The notes under the pieces were generated by a model that worked only from the letters and a program-made list of their open reading frames with translations, was not told the DNA's origin and made no database searches. From assembly GCF_006716425.1 (NCBI RefSeq), contig NZ_VFOZ01000001.1:2914001-2978000 (forward strand): 64,000 nucleotides of DNA, read 5' to 3'. Each line of letters opens with the position of its first letter. The stretch's first letter is position 1. This document shows positions 9,101 to 19,708 of this stretch, piece by piece. Source of the stretch: Actinoallomurus bryophytorum. GTDB lineage: Bacteria; Actinomycetota; Actinomycetes; Streptosporangiales; Streptosporangiaceae. The position numbers and the translations under genes were made by a program.

Positions 9101-9703
9101 TCAGTCGTTGGATTCTGTGCCCGCTTCCTGTGGTCCGGCGATCGCCTCGTACGCGGCTTCGAGGTAGGGGACAAGCTCCTCCGCCTCTTCGTCCGTCAGC
9201 GCGGCCGTGCCGAGGATGTCGCGCATGAGAAGAATTCCCATGTTGATGGCGATGAGGAGAGCCGCCCGGCCGTCACGGTGAGGGCCGGAGAGTCGCGCGG
9301 CGACCGATTGCGTACCACTGCGTTCGATGACCTCTCTCAGAATCGCCGTGGCCTCCGGATTGGACGTCGACCGGATGGTCATGAGATAGCCATTGAGGTA
9401 ATTCTCGGCCCGTGGGCGGGTGAGCAGCTCCGCCGCCGCGTCGTCCGTGACCGGCGGGACCATGGGCCGTGACTCCGTGGTGAGCTCCAGCGTCTCGGCG
9501 AAGAGCTCGGCCTTGGACCCGAAGTAGCGTCCGACCAGCCGCGGGTCCACTCCCGCCGCCGTGGCGATCTCCCGCAGGCCGACCCCGTCGTATCCCGACC
9601 GCGTGAAGGCCTCCAGCGCGGCGCGCTTGAGCGCCTCCTTGGTCGCGGCGGCGTTACGGCGCCTGGCGGGCGGCGCTCCCGACGCGGGGTTGCGCGGACT
9701 CAT
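9101..9703 (-). CDS. TetR-family transcriptional regulator
   Basis: 200 aa, ATG at 9703. The N-terminal helix-turn-helix (ALKRAALEAFTRSGYDGVGLREIATAAGV in pieces, then DPRLVGRYFGSKAELF) is typical TetR. The C-terminal part resembles TetR_C domains that bind a ligand. It is divergent from a SnoaL-like gene, and a 22-bp palindrome lies between the two starts, so it very probably represses itself and that neighbour. The ligand is not evident. Confidence 0.9.
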   Translation of the reverse strand: MSPRNPASGAPPARRRNAAATKEALKRAALEAFTRSGYDGVGLREIATAAGVDPRLVGRYFGSKAELFAETLELTTESRPMVPPVTDDAAAELLTRPRAENYLNGYLMTIRSTSNPEATAILREVIERSGTQSVAARLSGPHRDGRAALLIAINMGILLMRDILGTAALTDEEAEELVPYLEAAYEAIAGPQEAGTESND

Positions 9704-9718
9704 GGCGGAAGTCTACGT

Positions 9719-9740
9719 TATGTCCACAGCCGTGGACATA
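9719..9740. promoter_or_regulatory. Palindromic TetR operator
   Basis: TATGTCCAC (9719-9727) and GTGGACATA (9732-9740) form a perfect 9-bp inverted repeat around AGCC. It lies between the divergent starts at 9703 and 9753, the size and place expected of a TetR dimer site that controls both genes. Confidence 0.75.
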
Positions 9741-9752
9741 GGGAGTTCTTCA

Positions 9753-10169
9753 ATGAGTGACATTTCGCCCGAGGCAGTGGCCAGGGATTTCTGCGCGAAC
9801 TTCGGACCCACGTACGAGGACGCCGTGACGACCTGTCAAAGGCTGGTCCATGAAGACGTGCACTGGGAGGCCATCACGTCCGCCGGCGATCCGGTTGAGA
9901 GCCGGGATCAGCTGCTGGCGGATCTCGAACGTGCGCGCAGCGGCATGGGCGCGGAGGGATTCGGCATCGAGCTCCACCACATCGCCGCGAACGGCAACAT
10001 CGTCCTGATGCAGCGGACGGACAAGGTGCTGGACAAGAACGGTGACGTCCTGACGGACCTCGACCTGATGGCGATCTTCCGTGTGGAGGACGGCAAGATC
10101 ACCTGGTCGCGCGACTACTTCTTCGACTCGCGCGTCTTCCTCGATGGCTGGGCGGAAGACGGCAGCTGA
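9753..10169 (+). CDS. SnoaL/limonene-epoxide-hydrolase-like (NTF2 fold) protein
   Basis: 138 aa, ATG 13 bp past the palindrome, with GGGAG upstream. It has the NTF2-like alpha+beta layout: an N-terminal helix pair (EAVARDFCANFGPTYEDAV), a pocket strand (VHEDVHWEAI) and C-terminal strands ending in DGKITWSRDYFFDSRVF. Known members include limonene-1,2-epoxide hydrolases and polyketide cyclases. It is the likely target of the divergent TetR repressor, possibly removing the molecule the repressor senses. Substrate unknown. Confidence 0.8.
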   Translation: MSDISPEAVARDFCANFGPTYEDAVTTCQRLVHEDVHWEAITSAGDPVESRDQLLADLERARSGMGAEGFGIELHHIAANGNIVLMQRTDKVLDKNGDVLTDLDLMAIFRVEDGKITWSRDYFFDSRVFLDGWAEDGS

Positions 10170-10172
10170 TGG

Positions 10173-10940
10173 TCAGCCGCCTGCCTCGTCAGCCGGGGCG
10201 ATGAGGTGGATCGCGTCACCGGTGACGTCCGCGAAGGCATAGCCCGTGGCCCAGACCTCGATGATCGCGGCGAACGGGTTGGCCAGGTCGGCCATGCTCC
10301 GCCCGGCCGCCTGCGGGCGGTCCGCCGAGGAGGGCACGACGAGCCCGCGGCCGGCGGCGAGGCGCCAGGCCCGGTCCAGCCGCGCGTGCCAGGCCGCCCG
10401 GCGGGCGAACAGGCTGACGAGGTCCAGCCCGGGAACATGGGTATGCGGCACCGTGCCCAGCGCGGAGCGCCACTGGTGGAAGAACAGGCGGCGGAGTACC
10501 TCGGCACGGGGATGGGGCATCGTGGCCCTCATCGGTTCCGCCGGCGGGCCGCCCACACGCCACACGACGCGGTCGGTGGCGGGGACTCCCCAGGGAGCGA
10601 GGCGCTCGACACCCGTGCGGGCCGCAGCCTCGGCCCTCAGCACTCCCTCGGGGTCGGCGGAGAGCAGTCCGGGCACCGGCGGCCGGTCGACGATCGGCAT
10701 GTCCGCGGGCACGGAACGGTACGTGCCGCAGTTTCCGCAGGTCCACGCGCCCTCCTCCCATTCGGGAGGGTCGTCGCCCGTGTACCCGCCGACCGTGCCC
10801 GTGCCACGGCACCTCGGGCAGGGCACCAGGTGAGATGCGCGGAACAGGCGGCGCGGGTCGGCCGCGAGAGGCGGTCCTTCGCTGCGGCCTGGGTGGAGCA
10901 CCCGGGCCGGCGACCAGGACAGGTCCGCCGGTTCGCTCAC
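10173..10940 (-). CDS. Conserved hypothetical protein with CxxC zinc-ribbon pair
   Basis: 255 aa, ATG at 10940. Two CxxC pairs (Cys41-Pro-Arg-Cys44 in CPRCRGTGTV and Cys68-Gly-Asn-Cys71) resemble half of a DnaJ-type zinc repeat and probably bind one zinc. The remainder is mixed alpha/beta with a helical C-terminal half (DRAWRLAAGRGLV) ending near GYAFADVTGDAIHLI. No catalytic motif is recognised. It is convergent with the SnoaL-like gene, with only 3 nt between them. Function not assigned. Confidence 0.7.
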   Translation of the reverse strand: MSEPADLSWSPARVLHPGRSEGPPLAADPRRLFRASHLVPCPRCRGTGTVGGYTGDDPPEWEEGAWTCGNCGTYRSVPADMPIVDRPPVPGLLSADPEGVLRAEAAARTGVERLAPWGVPATDRVVWRVGGPPAEPMRATMPHPRAEVLRRLFFHQWRSALGTVPHTHVPGLDLVSLFARRAAWHARLDRAWRLAAGRGLVVPSSADRPQAAGRSMADLANPFAAIIEVWATGYAFADVTGDAIHLIAPADEAGG

Positions 10941-11040
10941 GATGACCCCCCAGCCGCCTCGATCCCGGAGGAGTGTCTCAGACGCCAGGCGCGTGCGGCC
11001 CTCCCGTACGCGCGCTCATGGGCGTTCGGCGCCGGGATAG

Positions 11041-11172
11041 GACCCGGACGCTCACGCCGCGATCCGGGGCGGTCTGCTGCTCAGCCAGGCTCGGGGAGAT
11101 TCGGCCGCCCTCGAGGCCGCGCTCGACGCGATGATCGACCGCATCCGTCACTACCGGCCCGCCGGAGGTTGA
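11041..11172 (+). pseudogene. C-terminal remnant of a TetR-family regulator
   Basis: This frame lies between an in-frame TAG (11038-11040) and a TGA (11170-11172). It reads DPDAHAAIRGGLLLSQARGD and then two amphipathic helices (AALEAALDAMIDRIR), which closely resembles the last 40 residues of TetR proteins. No start or DNA-binding part is found upstream, where 10941-11040 shows no similar peptide. It looks like the stub of a deleted gene. The C-terminal tail of the SpoIIE gene is read antisense through it. Confidence 0.4.
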
Positions 11173-12475
11173 CGGCCTCCCGGCAGGCACCACCTGGTCG
11201 CCGCGCGTTCCGGAACCTCGCCGTCGCCGTGGCCGGGGGCAGCCGTAGGGCGATCACGGCGATGTCGTCCTCGTGGTCCGCGCGGGCCATGCTGAGCAGT
11301 TTGTCGCAGAAGGTGTCGATGTCGAGGTCGGACAGCGCGATGGTCTGCTGACGAAGCCGGGTCATCCCCCGGTCGAGCGACTCGGTACGGCGTTCGATCA
11401 GGCCGTCGGTGTAGAACAGCACCGTCGACTCCGGCGGCAGCGGTTCGCAGGCGTCGGGCCTGGCACGTTCGACGTCGACGCCGAGTAAGTGGTCGTGTCC
11501 GTCCTTGAGGAACCTGGCCTCGCCGGCTCTGGTGACCAGCAAGGGCGGTGGGTGACCGGCGTTGGTCCAGCGCAGCCGCCAGTGACCCGGTGCGGAGACC
11601 TCCACGCGGGCCAGCACCATCGTCGCCACCACGCCCTCGCCGACCCCGTCCAGGGCCTGGTCCAGCCTGCCGACGATCTCGCTCGGCGGCCCCTCCCGGT
11701 CCCAGGCGAGCGCGCGCGTCATGTTGCGGACCTGGCTCATCTGCACCGCGGCCTTGAGGTCGTGGCCCGCGATGTCCCCGATCACCAGCGCCGGGGCACC
11801 GTCGGCGAGCCGGAAGCAGTCGTACCAGTCACCGCCGACCTCTGAGGACTCACGCGCCGGCGCGTACCGTGCCGCCACACCCAGGGGGGCGATGTCGGGC
11901 AGCCGGGGAAGGAGCGACAGCTGCATCCGCTGCGCCATCTGCTTCTGCAGAAGATACAAACGCGCGTTGTCGATCGCGAGACCCACGCGATGGGCCAGGT
12001 CTTCGACCCACGGCAGGTCCTCCTCGGTCAACGACCGATCTGGGGTATTGGTCACCAGGGTCAGCGCCCCCAGCACGTTCCCACGAGCGCGTACGGAGGC
12101 CATGATCGCGGTGTGGGCACCCAGCCGCTCGAACTCCTCGAGCTCCCGCCGATGCGTCGCGTCCCTTGCCCGGCCGCGAGCGGTGAGCCCGGTGAGCAGC
12201 ATCGGACCGGCCCCCAGTAACACCCGCGCCAGTCGGGCGTGCGACGTGACCGGTAGCGCCCAGGGCAGATCGGTGGCCGGTTGGCCGGCCTTCCGGCCGG
12301 CCGCGCTCACCCGGCGTACGGTCCCGCCCTCCAGCAGGTCGGCCGCGCACCAGTCCGCCAGTGCCGGCACCATGAGCCGCACCAGCCGGCGCAACGCCTT
12401 GTCCGCGTCCAGACTGCTGCCGATCGCCGTCGACACCTGGGATATGAACGTATGTCGTTGCGTCCCGTCCGCCAT
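11081..12475 (-). CDS. GAF-SpoIIE (PP2C-type) serine phosphatase
   Basis: 464 aa from the ATG at 12475; an in-frame GTG at 12538 would add 21 residues. A GAF domain covers about 15-165 (LRRLVRLMVPALADWCAADL; LGALTLVTNTPDRSLTEEDL). A linker helix (LLQKQMAQRMQLSLLPRLP) leads to a SpoIIE-type PP2C domain with ESSEVGGDWYDCFRL, IGDIAGHDLKAA, TNAGHPPPLLV and DDIAVIALRL, which supply the metal-binding aspartates. Such phosphatases dephosphorylate STAS anti-anti-sigma factors; a STAS gene lies at 15.6 kb. The final 35 or so basic residues lie beyond the domain and are antisense to a TetR stub, suggesting the tail was acquired when the original stop was lost. Confidence 0.88.
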   Translation of the reverse strand: MADGTQRHTFISQVSTAIGSSLDADKALRRLVRLMVPALADWCAADLLEGGTVRRVSAAGRKAGQPATDLPWALPVTSHARLARVLLGAGPMLLTGLTARGRARDATHRRELEEFERLGAHTAIMASVRARGNVLGALTLVTNTPDRSLTEEDLPWVEDLAHRVGLAIDNARLYLLQKQMAQRMQLSLLPRLPDIAPLGVAARYAPARESSEVGGDWYDCFRLADGAPALVIGDIAGHDLKAAVQMSQVRNMTRALAWDREGPPSEIVGRLDQALDGVGEGVVATMVLARVEVSAPGHWRLRWTNAGHPPPLLVTRAGEARFLKDGHDHLLGVDVERARPDACEPLPPESTVLFYTDGLIERRTESLDRGMTRLRQQTIALSDLDIDTFCDKLLSMARADHEDDIAVIALRLPPATATARFRNARRPGGACREAVNLRRAGSDGCGRSSRRARPRGRPNLPEPG

Positions 12476-12737
12476 ACGGCGGCCCCCGATCTTTCGAGGC
12501 GATCGCCTCAGCGACAGCCAGGCGGTGACGACCGCCACGCGGCGGTGAAACGCCCGACACAGACTCTCTCATGCAGACAGTGAGTGTCGAAAATGTCGAC
12601 TATGTCACGCGACCTGGGCGTATTCACGAAAAATACCCGAGCGACCCCAGGTCCTCGTGAGCCCGGCCCGGTACGGGAGGTTCGAATACCGGGTGGATGG
12701 GCTGGGAGATACGGCCGGCTCACGGGATACTTGCCGC

Positions 12738-12989
12738 ATGGTCAACGACAGTGCGCGGGAACGAGCCATCTACCAGGCGCTCAAGGCGGTCGACGAGGTC
12801 GCCGCGGCCCTGCAGGCACATCTCGTTGAGGAGCATGGGGCCGACCCGGAACGCGCTGCCGAGCAGAGCACGTCCACCAACTCGCTCATGCTTTTGCGCC
12901 AGGCCCGCGAACGCCTCGGCGAAGGCCTACGGGCCATCGAGGCGAACAGCATCGCCGAGACCGACGGAATTTCCCTGCGCAACGAATAA
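12738..12989 (+). CDS. Small helical hypothetical protein
   Basis: 83 aa from the ATG at 12738. It is predicted almost entirely helical, with an acidic amphipathic pattern (ERAIYQALKAVDEVAAALQAHL; LMLLRQARERLGEGLRAIEA). No Cys, signal peptide or known motif. Upstream 12476-12737 holds a stretch with TATGTCACG and GTATTCACG but no clear promoter. The ATG lacks a strong ribosome binding site; I favour it because the coding pattern begins there. Function unknown. Confidence 0.5.
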   Translation: MVNDSARERAIYQALKAVDEVAAALQAHLVEEHGADPERAAEQSTSTNSLMLLRQARERLGEGLRAIEANSIAETDGISLRNE

Positions 12990-13261
12990 CGGACGACGTG
13001 CAGGCGGTTCAGGCGATACAACGGCCGATCGCCGAGACGCCGTCGTGCGCGAAAGGCTCGCCAAAGGCCGTTTCAAATCCCCAGTGACCCATCGCGGTAT
13101 CGGTCAGCATTAAACGTGCGGAATGCGCTCAATCCGGTCTGTGTGTACGGAGCCGGTGTTCTTTGCCAATGCCCGAGATTCGTCTCTGCCTCGCGCCGGG
13201 CAAAACAGCATCACCAGGCACCACCAGCCAGACAGACGCCACAACCACGAAAAGACTTGAT

Positions 13262-14215
13262 ATGCGATCTAATATCATTAACGACTTCAACAAGACTGTC
13301 CGCTATTCACTTTTTGCGGTAGGTATTGCGACTACTATCGCACTCATAGCTGTAATGTCCGTCTTTGCCGTCAGGCAATCCACCGCACGTGCCGCAACGG
13401 CGCCGGTGAACCTCGGAACGGCCGCCGCCTTCGCGGTCCTGGCCGGCACGACGGTCACCAATACCGGGCCCACCGTCGTGACCGGGGACCTGGGGGTGAG
13501 TCCGGGCAGTGCGGTCACCGGGTTCCCTCCCGGCGTGGTGATCGGGACCATTCACGCGGCAGATGCCACCGCGGCCCAGGCCCAGCTCGACCTGACCGCG
13601 GCCTACAACGACGCGGCCGGCCGTACCCCGACCGGGGCCCTTCCGGCCGCGATCGGCGGGCTGACGTTCACGCCGGGCGTCTACAACGCCGCAGCCGCTG
13701 TTGGTCTCACCGGCACCGTCACTCTCGACGCCCAAGGTGATCCCAACGCCGTCTTCATCTTCCAGGTGGGCTCCGCGCTCACCACCGCGTCGGGCAGCGT
13801 CGTCAACCTCATCAACGGGGCCAGGTCCTGCAACGTGTTCTGGCAGATCGGGAGCTCCGCCACTCTGGGCACCGGCTCCAGCTTCGCCGGCAACATTCTC
13901 GCCCTGACGTCCATCACCGTGACGACCGGAGTGACGGTCGACGGACGGACGCTGGCCCGCAACGGGGCGGTCACGCTCGACACCGACACCATCACGAGGT
14001 CGCCGGACTGCGCGCCCGGCCCCACACCGAGTCCGACGAACACGGCCAACGTCGCGAACAACGAGGACGAGGACCAGCAGGCGTTCAGCCACCAGGACAA
14101 CGGCACGAACGTCAACCTCAACCAGAACAGTGACGGACACACGAGCGACATCACCAGCAGCTACGACAGGCTCGCGCGCCTGCCGCTCGGCCGGACGCAC
14201 GCGTTCATCCGATGA
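13262..14215 (+). CDS. Secreted ice-binding-like protein (DUF3494 family)
   Basis: 317 aa from the ATG at 13262; an upstream in-frame start at 13163 would add a non-signal-like leader. A membrane/signal segment spans about residues 16-36, then the DUF3494 beta-solenoid: NLGTAAAFAVLAGTTVTNTG, DLGVSPGSAVTGFPPG, TFTPGVYNAAAAV, FIFQVGSALTT, VFWQIGSSATLGTGSSF, and TVDGRTLARNGAVTLDTDTI near residue 235. DUF3494 proteins are ice-binding or ice-adhesion proteins in cold-adapted microbes but are also common in mesophiles, where their role is unclear. The C-terminal 70 residues are an Asn/Asp-rich low-complexity tail. The upstream region 12990-13261 is relatively AT-rich and gene-free. Confidence 0.85.
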   Translation: MRSNIINDFNKTVRYSLFAVGIATTIALIAVMSVFAVRQSTARAATAPVNLGTAAAFAVLAGTTVTNTGPTVVTGDLGVSPGSAVTGFPPGVVIGTIHAADATAAQAQLDLTAAYNDAAGRTPTGALPAAIGGLTFTPGVYNAAAAVGLTGTVTLDAQGDPNAVFIFQVGSALTTASGSVVNLINGARSCNVFWQIGSSATLGTGSSFAGNILALTSITVTTGVTVDGRTLARNGAVTLDTDTITRSPDCAPGPTPSPTNTANVANNEDEDQQAFSHQDNGTNVNLNQNSDGHTSDITSSYDRLARLPLGRTHAFIR

Positions 14216-14239
14216 CCGGCTGACAACGCTCACGGCGCG

Positions 14240-14272
14240 AACGCCTCCGTCCCCGTTCCGGACGGAGGCGTT
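14240..14272. terminator. Strong bidirectional hairpin terminator
   Basis: AACGCCTCCGTCC (14240-14252) pairs perfectly with GGACGGAGGCGTT (14260-14272), a 13-bp stem with a 7-nt loop ending in TTT. It lies between the convergent ice-binding-like gene (ends 14215) and the slipin gene (ends 14279), so it can stop transcription from both sides. Confidence 0.85.
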
Positions 14273-14278
14273 TCGCTG

Positions 14279-15142
14279 CTAAGTACCGTTCGGCGAGGCG
14301 TGAGGCGGTCCGTCCGCCGATGGCATCGCGTTGCCCGGACCGTCACCGTTGGGCGTGATCAAGGGGGCCGCAGCGGTCTGCTCGCGAGCCAGGAAGGTTC
14401 CGAGTTCGGCGATCGTGGTCATCAGCGGCGCGGGGAAGACCACCGTGGTGTTCTTGTCCACGCCGATCTCGACCAGGCTCTGCAGGTTGCGCAGTTGCAG
14501 CGCCAGCGGGTGCGCCATCATCGTGTCCGAGGCGTCGCCCAGCGCCGCGGCGGCCATCGACTCGCCCTCGGCACTGATGATCTTGGCGCGCTTCTCGCGT
14601 TCGGCCTCGGCCTGGCGGGCCATGGCGCGCTTCATGCTCTCGGGCAGCTGAATGTCCTTCAGCTCCACCAGGCTGACCTCGATGCCCCAGCCGACCGTGG
14701 TCACGTCGAGGATCTCGCGGATGTCCAGGTTGATGCGGTCGGTCTCGGACAGAGTCTGGTCCAAGGTGTGCTGACCGACCACCTTCCGCAGGGTGGTCTG
14801 GGCGATCTGGTCGATGGCGGCGCGGACGTTCTCGATCGCCACGACCGACTTCACGGAGTCGACCACCCGGAAGTAGGCCACCGCGGACACGTCGACGCTG
14901 ACGTTGTCGCGGGTGATGATCCCCTGGGACTGGATCGGCATCGTGACGATCCGCATCGAGACCCGGCGCATGACGTCGACCAGCGGGATGATCAGCCGCA
15001 GACCGGGTTCTCGTGCCCCCCGCACCCGGCCGAGCCGGAACAACACCCCCTGCTCGTACTGCTTGACGATGCGCACCGCCAGCGCGAGCACCAGCAGCAG
15101 GACCACCGCCGCGATGATGACGACAACTATCAGGACCTTCAC
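14279..15142 (-). CDS. Slipin (stomatin/podocin-like SPFH band-7 protein)
   Basis: 287 aa, ATG at 15142. One N-terminal membrane helix (residues 3-25) is followed by [17 protein letters not shown] and the SPFH core ([58 protein letters not shown]). A charged helical segment ([19 protein letters not shown]) probably drives oligomerisation. The C-terminus is a low-complexity tail. Slipins assemble into membrane microdomain rings; many bacterial ones are partnered with an NfeD protease, but no NfeD gene is present here. Confidence 0.9.
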   Translation of the reverse strand: MKVLIVVVIIAAVVLLLVLALAVRIVKQYEQGVLFRLGRVRGAREPGLRLIIPLVDVMRRVSMRIVTMPIQSQGIITRDNVSVDVSAVAYFRVVDSVKSVVAIENVRAAIDQIAQTTLRKVVGQHTLDQTLSETDRINLDIREILDVTTVGWGIEVSLVELKDIQLPESMKRAMARQAEAEREKRAKIISAEGESMAAAALGDASDTMMAHPLALQLRNLQSLVEIGVDKNTTVVFPAPLMTTIAELGTFLAREQTAAAPLITPNGDGPGNAMPSADGPPHASPNGT

Positions 15143-15181
15143 CGGAACGCTCCGATCGACGTGTGAATGAGTGCGCGGTAC

Positions 15182-15228
15182 CGGACCTGCGGCGGGCCGG
15201 CCACACGGACCGGCCCGCCGCAGGTCCG
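15182..15228. other. Very strong perfect hairpin upstream of the slipin gene
   Basis: CGGACCTGCGGCGGGCCGG (15182-15200) and its exact complement (15210-15228) make a 19-bp stem with a 9-nt loop. No T-run follows on either strand. It sits 40 bp upstream of the slipin start, in the middle of 15143-15586, a 444-bp stretch where I see no credible gene. It may end read-through toward slipin or act in its 5' leader. Confidence 0.6.
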
Positions 15229-15586
15229 TCCCCCCAACGGAGCACCAAGCCGTCGTACTCGTGCACCCTGAGACAACCCCTGTCGGGCCACTCGGGGAAA
15301 CAGGCGATCCGCGCTGAACCGATCACCGCAGCCGATCACCGTCTCGCGTCCGGCGAGGCAGGCGCCTCGAGCCGGTCCGAGGCGGCTATCGGTTATGGTG
15401 ATCGGCCCTTCCCAGATCGGCTGTTTCCGCCTCGGCACGGAGAATGTTGGGTCATAGGTGACCGCAACCGAGCCCGGCGCCCGCACCTCGCGGGTGGTCG
15501 CTCCCCTTGGCTTCTCCGGCCCGACGGCCGGAGCCGCGACGGCACGGTGAGTATCAGGTGACGATCGAGGATCGGAGATCACCGCC

Positions 15587-15994
15587 GTGCGTACCACCGA
15601 GGAACCCACTGGCTCCCGGGATGACGTGGAGCTGTCCGTCTTCTACGGATCGGCCCACACACTCGTCAAGCTGCGCGGTGAGATCGACGTCGCCACCGCT
15701 CCCGGACTGCGCGAACGCCTGTTCGGCCTGCTGCGACGCGGCTCGGCTCTGGTCATCCTCGATCTGTCCGGCGTCCCGTTCTGCGACGCGTCAGGACTGG
15801 GCATGCTGGTCGGCAGCCACCGCCACGCGACGACGCTCGGCGTCACCCTCCGTCTGACCGCTCTCCGTCCCCGGGTCGCCAGGCTGGTCTACATCAACGG
15901 GATGGATCGGGTCCTGTCGATCTACCCCGCGCCGCTGACCTGGCACGGTGCGCGTGACAGGCGGCCGCAGCCACGTGTACGAGCCTGCCGGTAG
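15587..15994 (+). CDS. STAS-domain anti-sigma factor antagonist
   Basis: 135 aa, GTG at 15587 with GGAG 9 nt upstream. The STAS fold is clear: VKLRGEIDVATAPGLRERL, then VILDLSGVPFCDASGLGML, where the Ser of DASG is the usual phosphorylation site. LTALRPRVARLVYINGMDRV closes the domain. Such proteins release sigma factors by binding an anti-sigma kinase and are reset by phosphorylation; a SpoIIE phosphatase gene 3 kb upstream could act on it. The last 20 residues are an arginine-rich extension. Confidence 0.88.
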   Translation: MRTTEEPTGSRDDVELSVFYGSAHTLVKLRGEIDVATAPGLRERLFGLLRRGSALVILDLSGVPFCDASGLGMLVGSHRHATTLGVTLRLTALRPRVARLVYINGMDRVLSIYPAPLTWHGARDRRPQPRVRACR

Positions 15995-16049
15995 CGACAC
16001 GAGGGACTCCGCGTGCGCCGCTCCCTGCCGTCGACCACGGCCGCCGCGT

Positions 16050-16964
16050 TCAGTCCGCCGTCCGGTCCGGGGTCGCGAGCCAGCCCAGGCGGCGTGACAT
16101 CGCTCGAGCGCACGTGGTGATGGCGCGTACGTGGTCGGTGGTGTCGGTGGCTCGCCACAGGATCGACCAGGGGTAGTGGGAGGGCGGGTCGATGAGGGGA
16201 CGCCAGAGGGTTCCGGGGAGGGCGGAGATGCAGGAGGAGGGCACGCAGTACAGGCATCGTCCTGCGGCGACGAGGGCGGCGGCGGCGCGGATGCTTTCGA
16301 CGGTGCCTTCGTAGACGGCAGGGGTGAATCCGGCGGTCCGGCACATTTCAACGACGAATTGGTTGAATTCTGGTGCTTGAGCGTCTTCGGCGAGCAGGAG
16401 GGGTTCTTCGGCGAGCGTGGCGACGGGTACGCCGTCCAGGGACGCGAAGCGATGGCCGTCGGGGACGAGTACGCCGAGTGGGTCATCGCGGAACAGGTGG
16501 GAGGCCACGCCGGCGGGGGCGAGTGCGGCTCGTCCGATGCCGACGTCGAGGCGGCCGTCGAGGAGTCGCTGGTACTGCTCGGGGACGCTGGCCTCGATCT
16601 GGTGGATGACCAGATCGGGATAGCGGGCCTGGACCTCGTGCAGGATCAGGGGCATCGAGTCGTAGCTGGCGTCGATGATGCCGACGCGCAGGCTGGGGGC
16701 GGTGCCGGCGGCGCTTCGGGCCACGCGTGCGGCGCGGTCGACGTGGGCGATGATCTGCCGGGCCTCGACGAGGAACGCCGCTCCGGCGGTGGTCAGGCCG
16801 ACGTGGTGGGTGCTGCGTTCGAGCAGGCGCACGCCCAGCTCGCGTTCGAGGCGCTGTAGTTGCTGGCTCAGCGCGGACTGCACGATGTGCTCGCGCGCGG
16901 ACGCGCGGCCGAAGTGGAGTTCTTCGGCCAGGGTCACGAAGTAGCGAAGCTGACGAAGCTCCAC
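16050..16964 (-). CDS. LysR-family transcriptional regulator
   Basis: 304 aa from the GTG at 16964, chosen because MELRQLRYFVTLAEELHFGR is the standard LysR N-terminus. An upstream start at 17027 would add 21 unusual residues. The winged helix (ASAREHIVQSALSQQLQRLE; GVRLLERSTHHVGLTTAG) is followed by a periplasmic-binding-like effector domain (LRVGIIDASYDSMPLILHEV; GRLDVGIGRAAL). It is convergent with the STAS gene. No obvious divergent target lies next to its start, only the small RGCIC gene 280 bp away. Confidence 0.9.
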   Translation of the reverse strand: MELRQLRYFVTLAEELHFGRASAREHIVQSALSQQLQRLERELGVRLLERSTHHVGLTTAGAAFLVEARQIIAHVDRAARVARSAAGTAPSLRVGIIDASYDSMPLILHEVQARYPDLVIHQIEASVPEQYQRLLDGRLDVGIGRAALAPAGVASHLFRDDPLGVLVPDGHRFASLDGVPVATLAEEPLLLAEDAQAPEFNQFVVEMCRTAGFTPAVYEGTVESIRAAAALVAAGRCLYCVPSSCISALPGTLWRPLIDPPSHYPWSILWRATDTTDHVRAITTCARAMSRRLGWLATPDRTAD

Positions 16965-17243
16965 GCCCACCACCCCCCGCTCTCGCCGCCCAGAATCACG
17001 TATACCACCGTGGTCCGCGTTCGGCACCCTCAGGGCCTGCGTACTCTCGGGCCGGCCGGCCGGTCTCTCCGGTCATCAGCCCACGTGATGAGGCTTGACC
17101 AGGTTCGTGGTTTCCGTTCGCGTCACATCGCGATTGGCTGTTGACATGTACCTTCGTGCGCGCCTGCCCTCCTGCCACCGGCAGATGATCTTCGGCGGCG
17201 TCGCCTGGCGTCTCGGGCATGGACCGTTTGGACAGGTGACCTC

Positions 17244-17411
17244 ATGACATTGGAATCTCGCTTCGAGACCCCGCTGACCACCCTGTGCACATGCGGGCAT
17301 CCCATGGACGAACACGACCCTGTCGCCGCCCGCTACTGCCGGGCGACCGCCTCGAGTGACCTGGAACGGGGCTGCATCTGCGTCGTGACCTCCGGGCCGC
17401 CGCCCCGTTGA
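17244..17411 (+). CDS. RGCxC-type small cysteine-rich protein
   Basis: 55 aa, ATG at 17244 preceded by GGACAGG. Features are CTCGHPMDEHDPVAARYC (Cys-x-Cys-x-His then a third Cys) and a C-terminal ERGCICV. The Cys/His spacing suggests a metal site. Small actinobacterial proteins with an RGCVC or RGCIC ending form a recognised but functionally uncharacterised family, often near stress genes. Here it lies 133 bp before ftsH on the same strand. The upstream stretch 16965-17243 contains TTGACA at about 17141, a plausible -35 element. Confidence 0.65.
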   Translation: MTLESRFETPLTTLCTCGHPMDEHDPVAARYCRATASSDLERGCICVVTSGPPPR

Positions 17412-17544
17412 CGGTCTCGGCCGAGGGAGACCGCGCGGCGGCGGGGGACGTGACCACCGCGGTCCGCCGCCGGAGCCTGTCCTCACGGCGAACAACAGAA
17501 CCAGCGTTCACGGCAGTCGGCCGACCAGGAAGCAGGTACCGCTC

Positions 17545-19515
<1,971 letters not shown>

Positions 19516-19708
19516 TATGGGGATGTCGTCGTTTTACGGATAGTCTTCGCCCATTTGCCACTGAGCGGTAAATAGACGTATTGATCAAGGCGTTCTCGCA
19601 GGCAGGGCGGCAAATGGATTCTCCATCAATACACCTTTTTTGATGTATCCTGGGAATTACTGAGGATATTTCGCACGCCAACGATCAAGTTGACGTCGTC
19701 CTGGGCGC
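19516..19708. other. AT-rich intergenic stretch after ftsH
   Basis: This 193-bp gap is markedly AT-richer than its surroundings. ATGGA-TTC-TCCAT followed within 10 nt by CTTTTTTG near 19613-19645 could act as a terminator for ftsH. TTGACG at 19689 is a candidate -35 element for the next gene. No coding frame is credible. Confidence 0.35.

Noticed and set aside
12668-12682. GGTTCGAATACC, similar to a tRNA T-arm
   Set aside because: No acceptor stem, D-arm or anticodon arm can be folded around it.
15139-15609. 156-aa minus-strand frame upstream of slipin
   Set aside because: It spans the perfect hairpin, has no recognisable domain and poor coding character.
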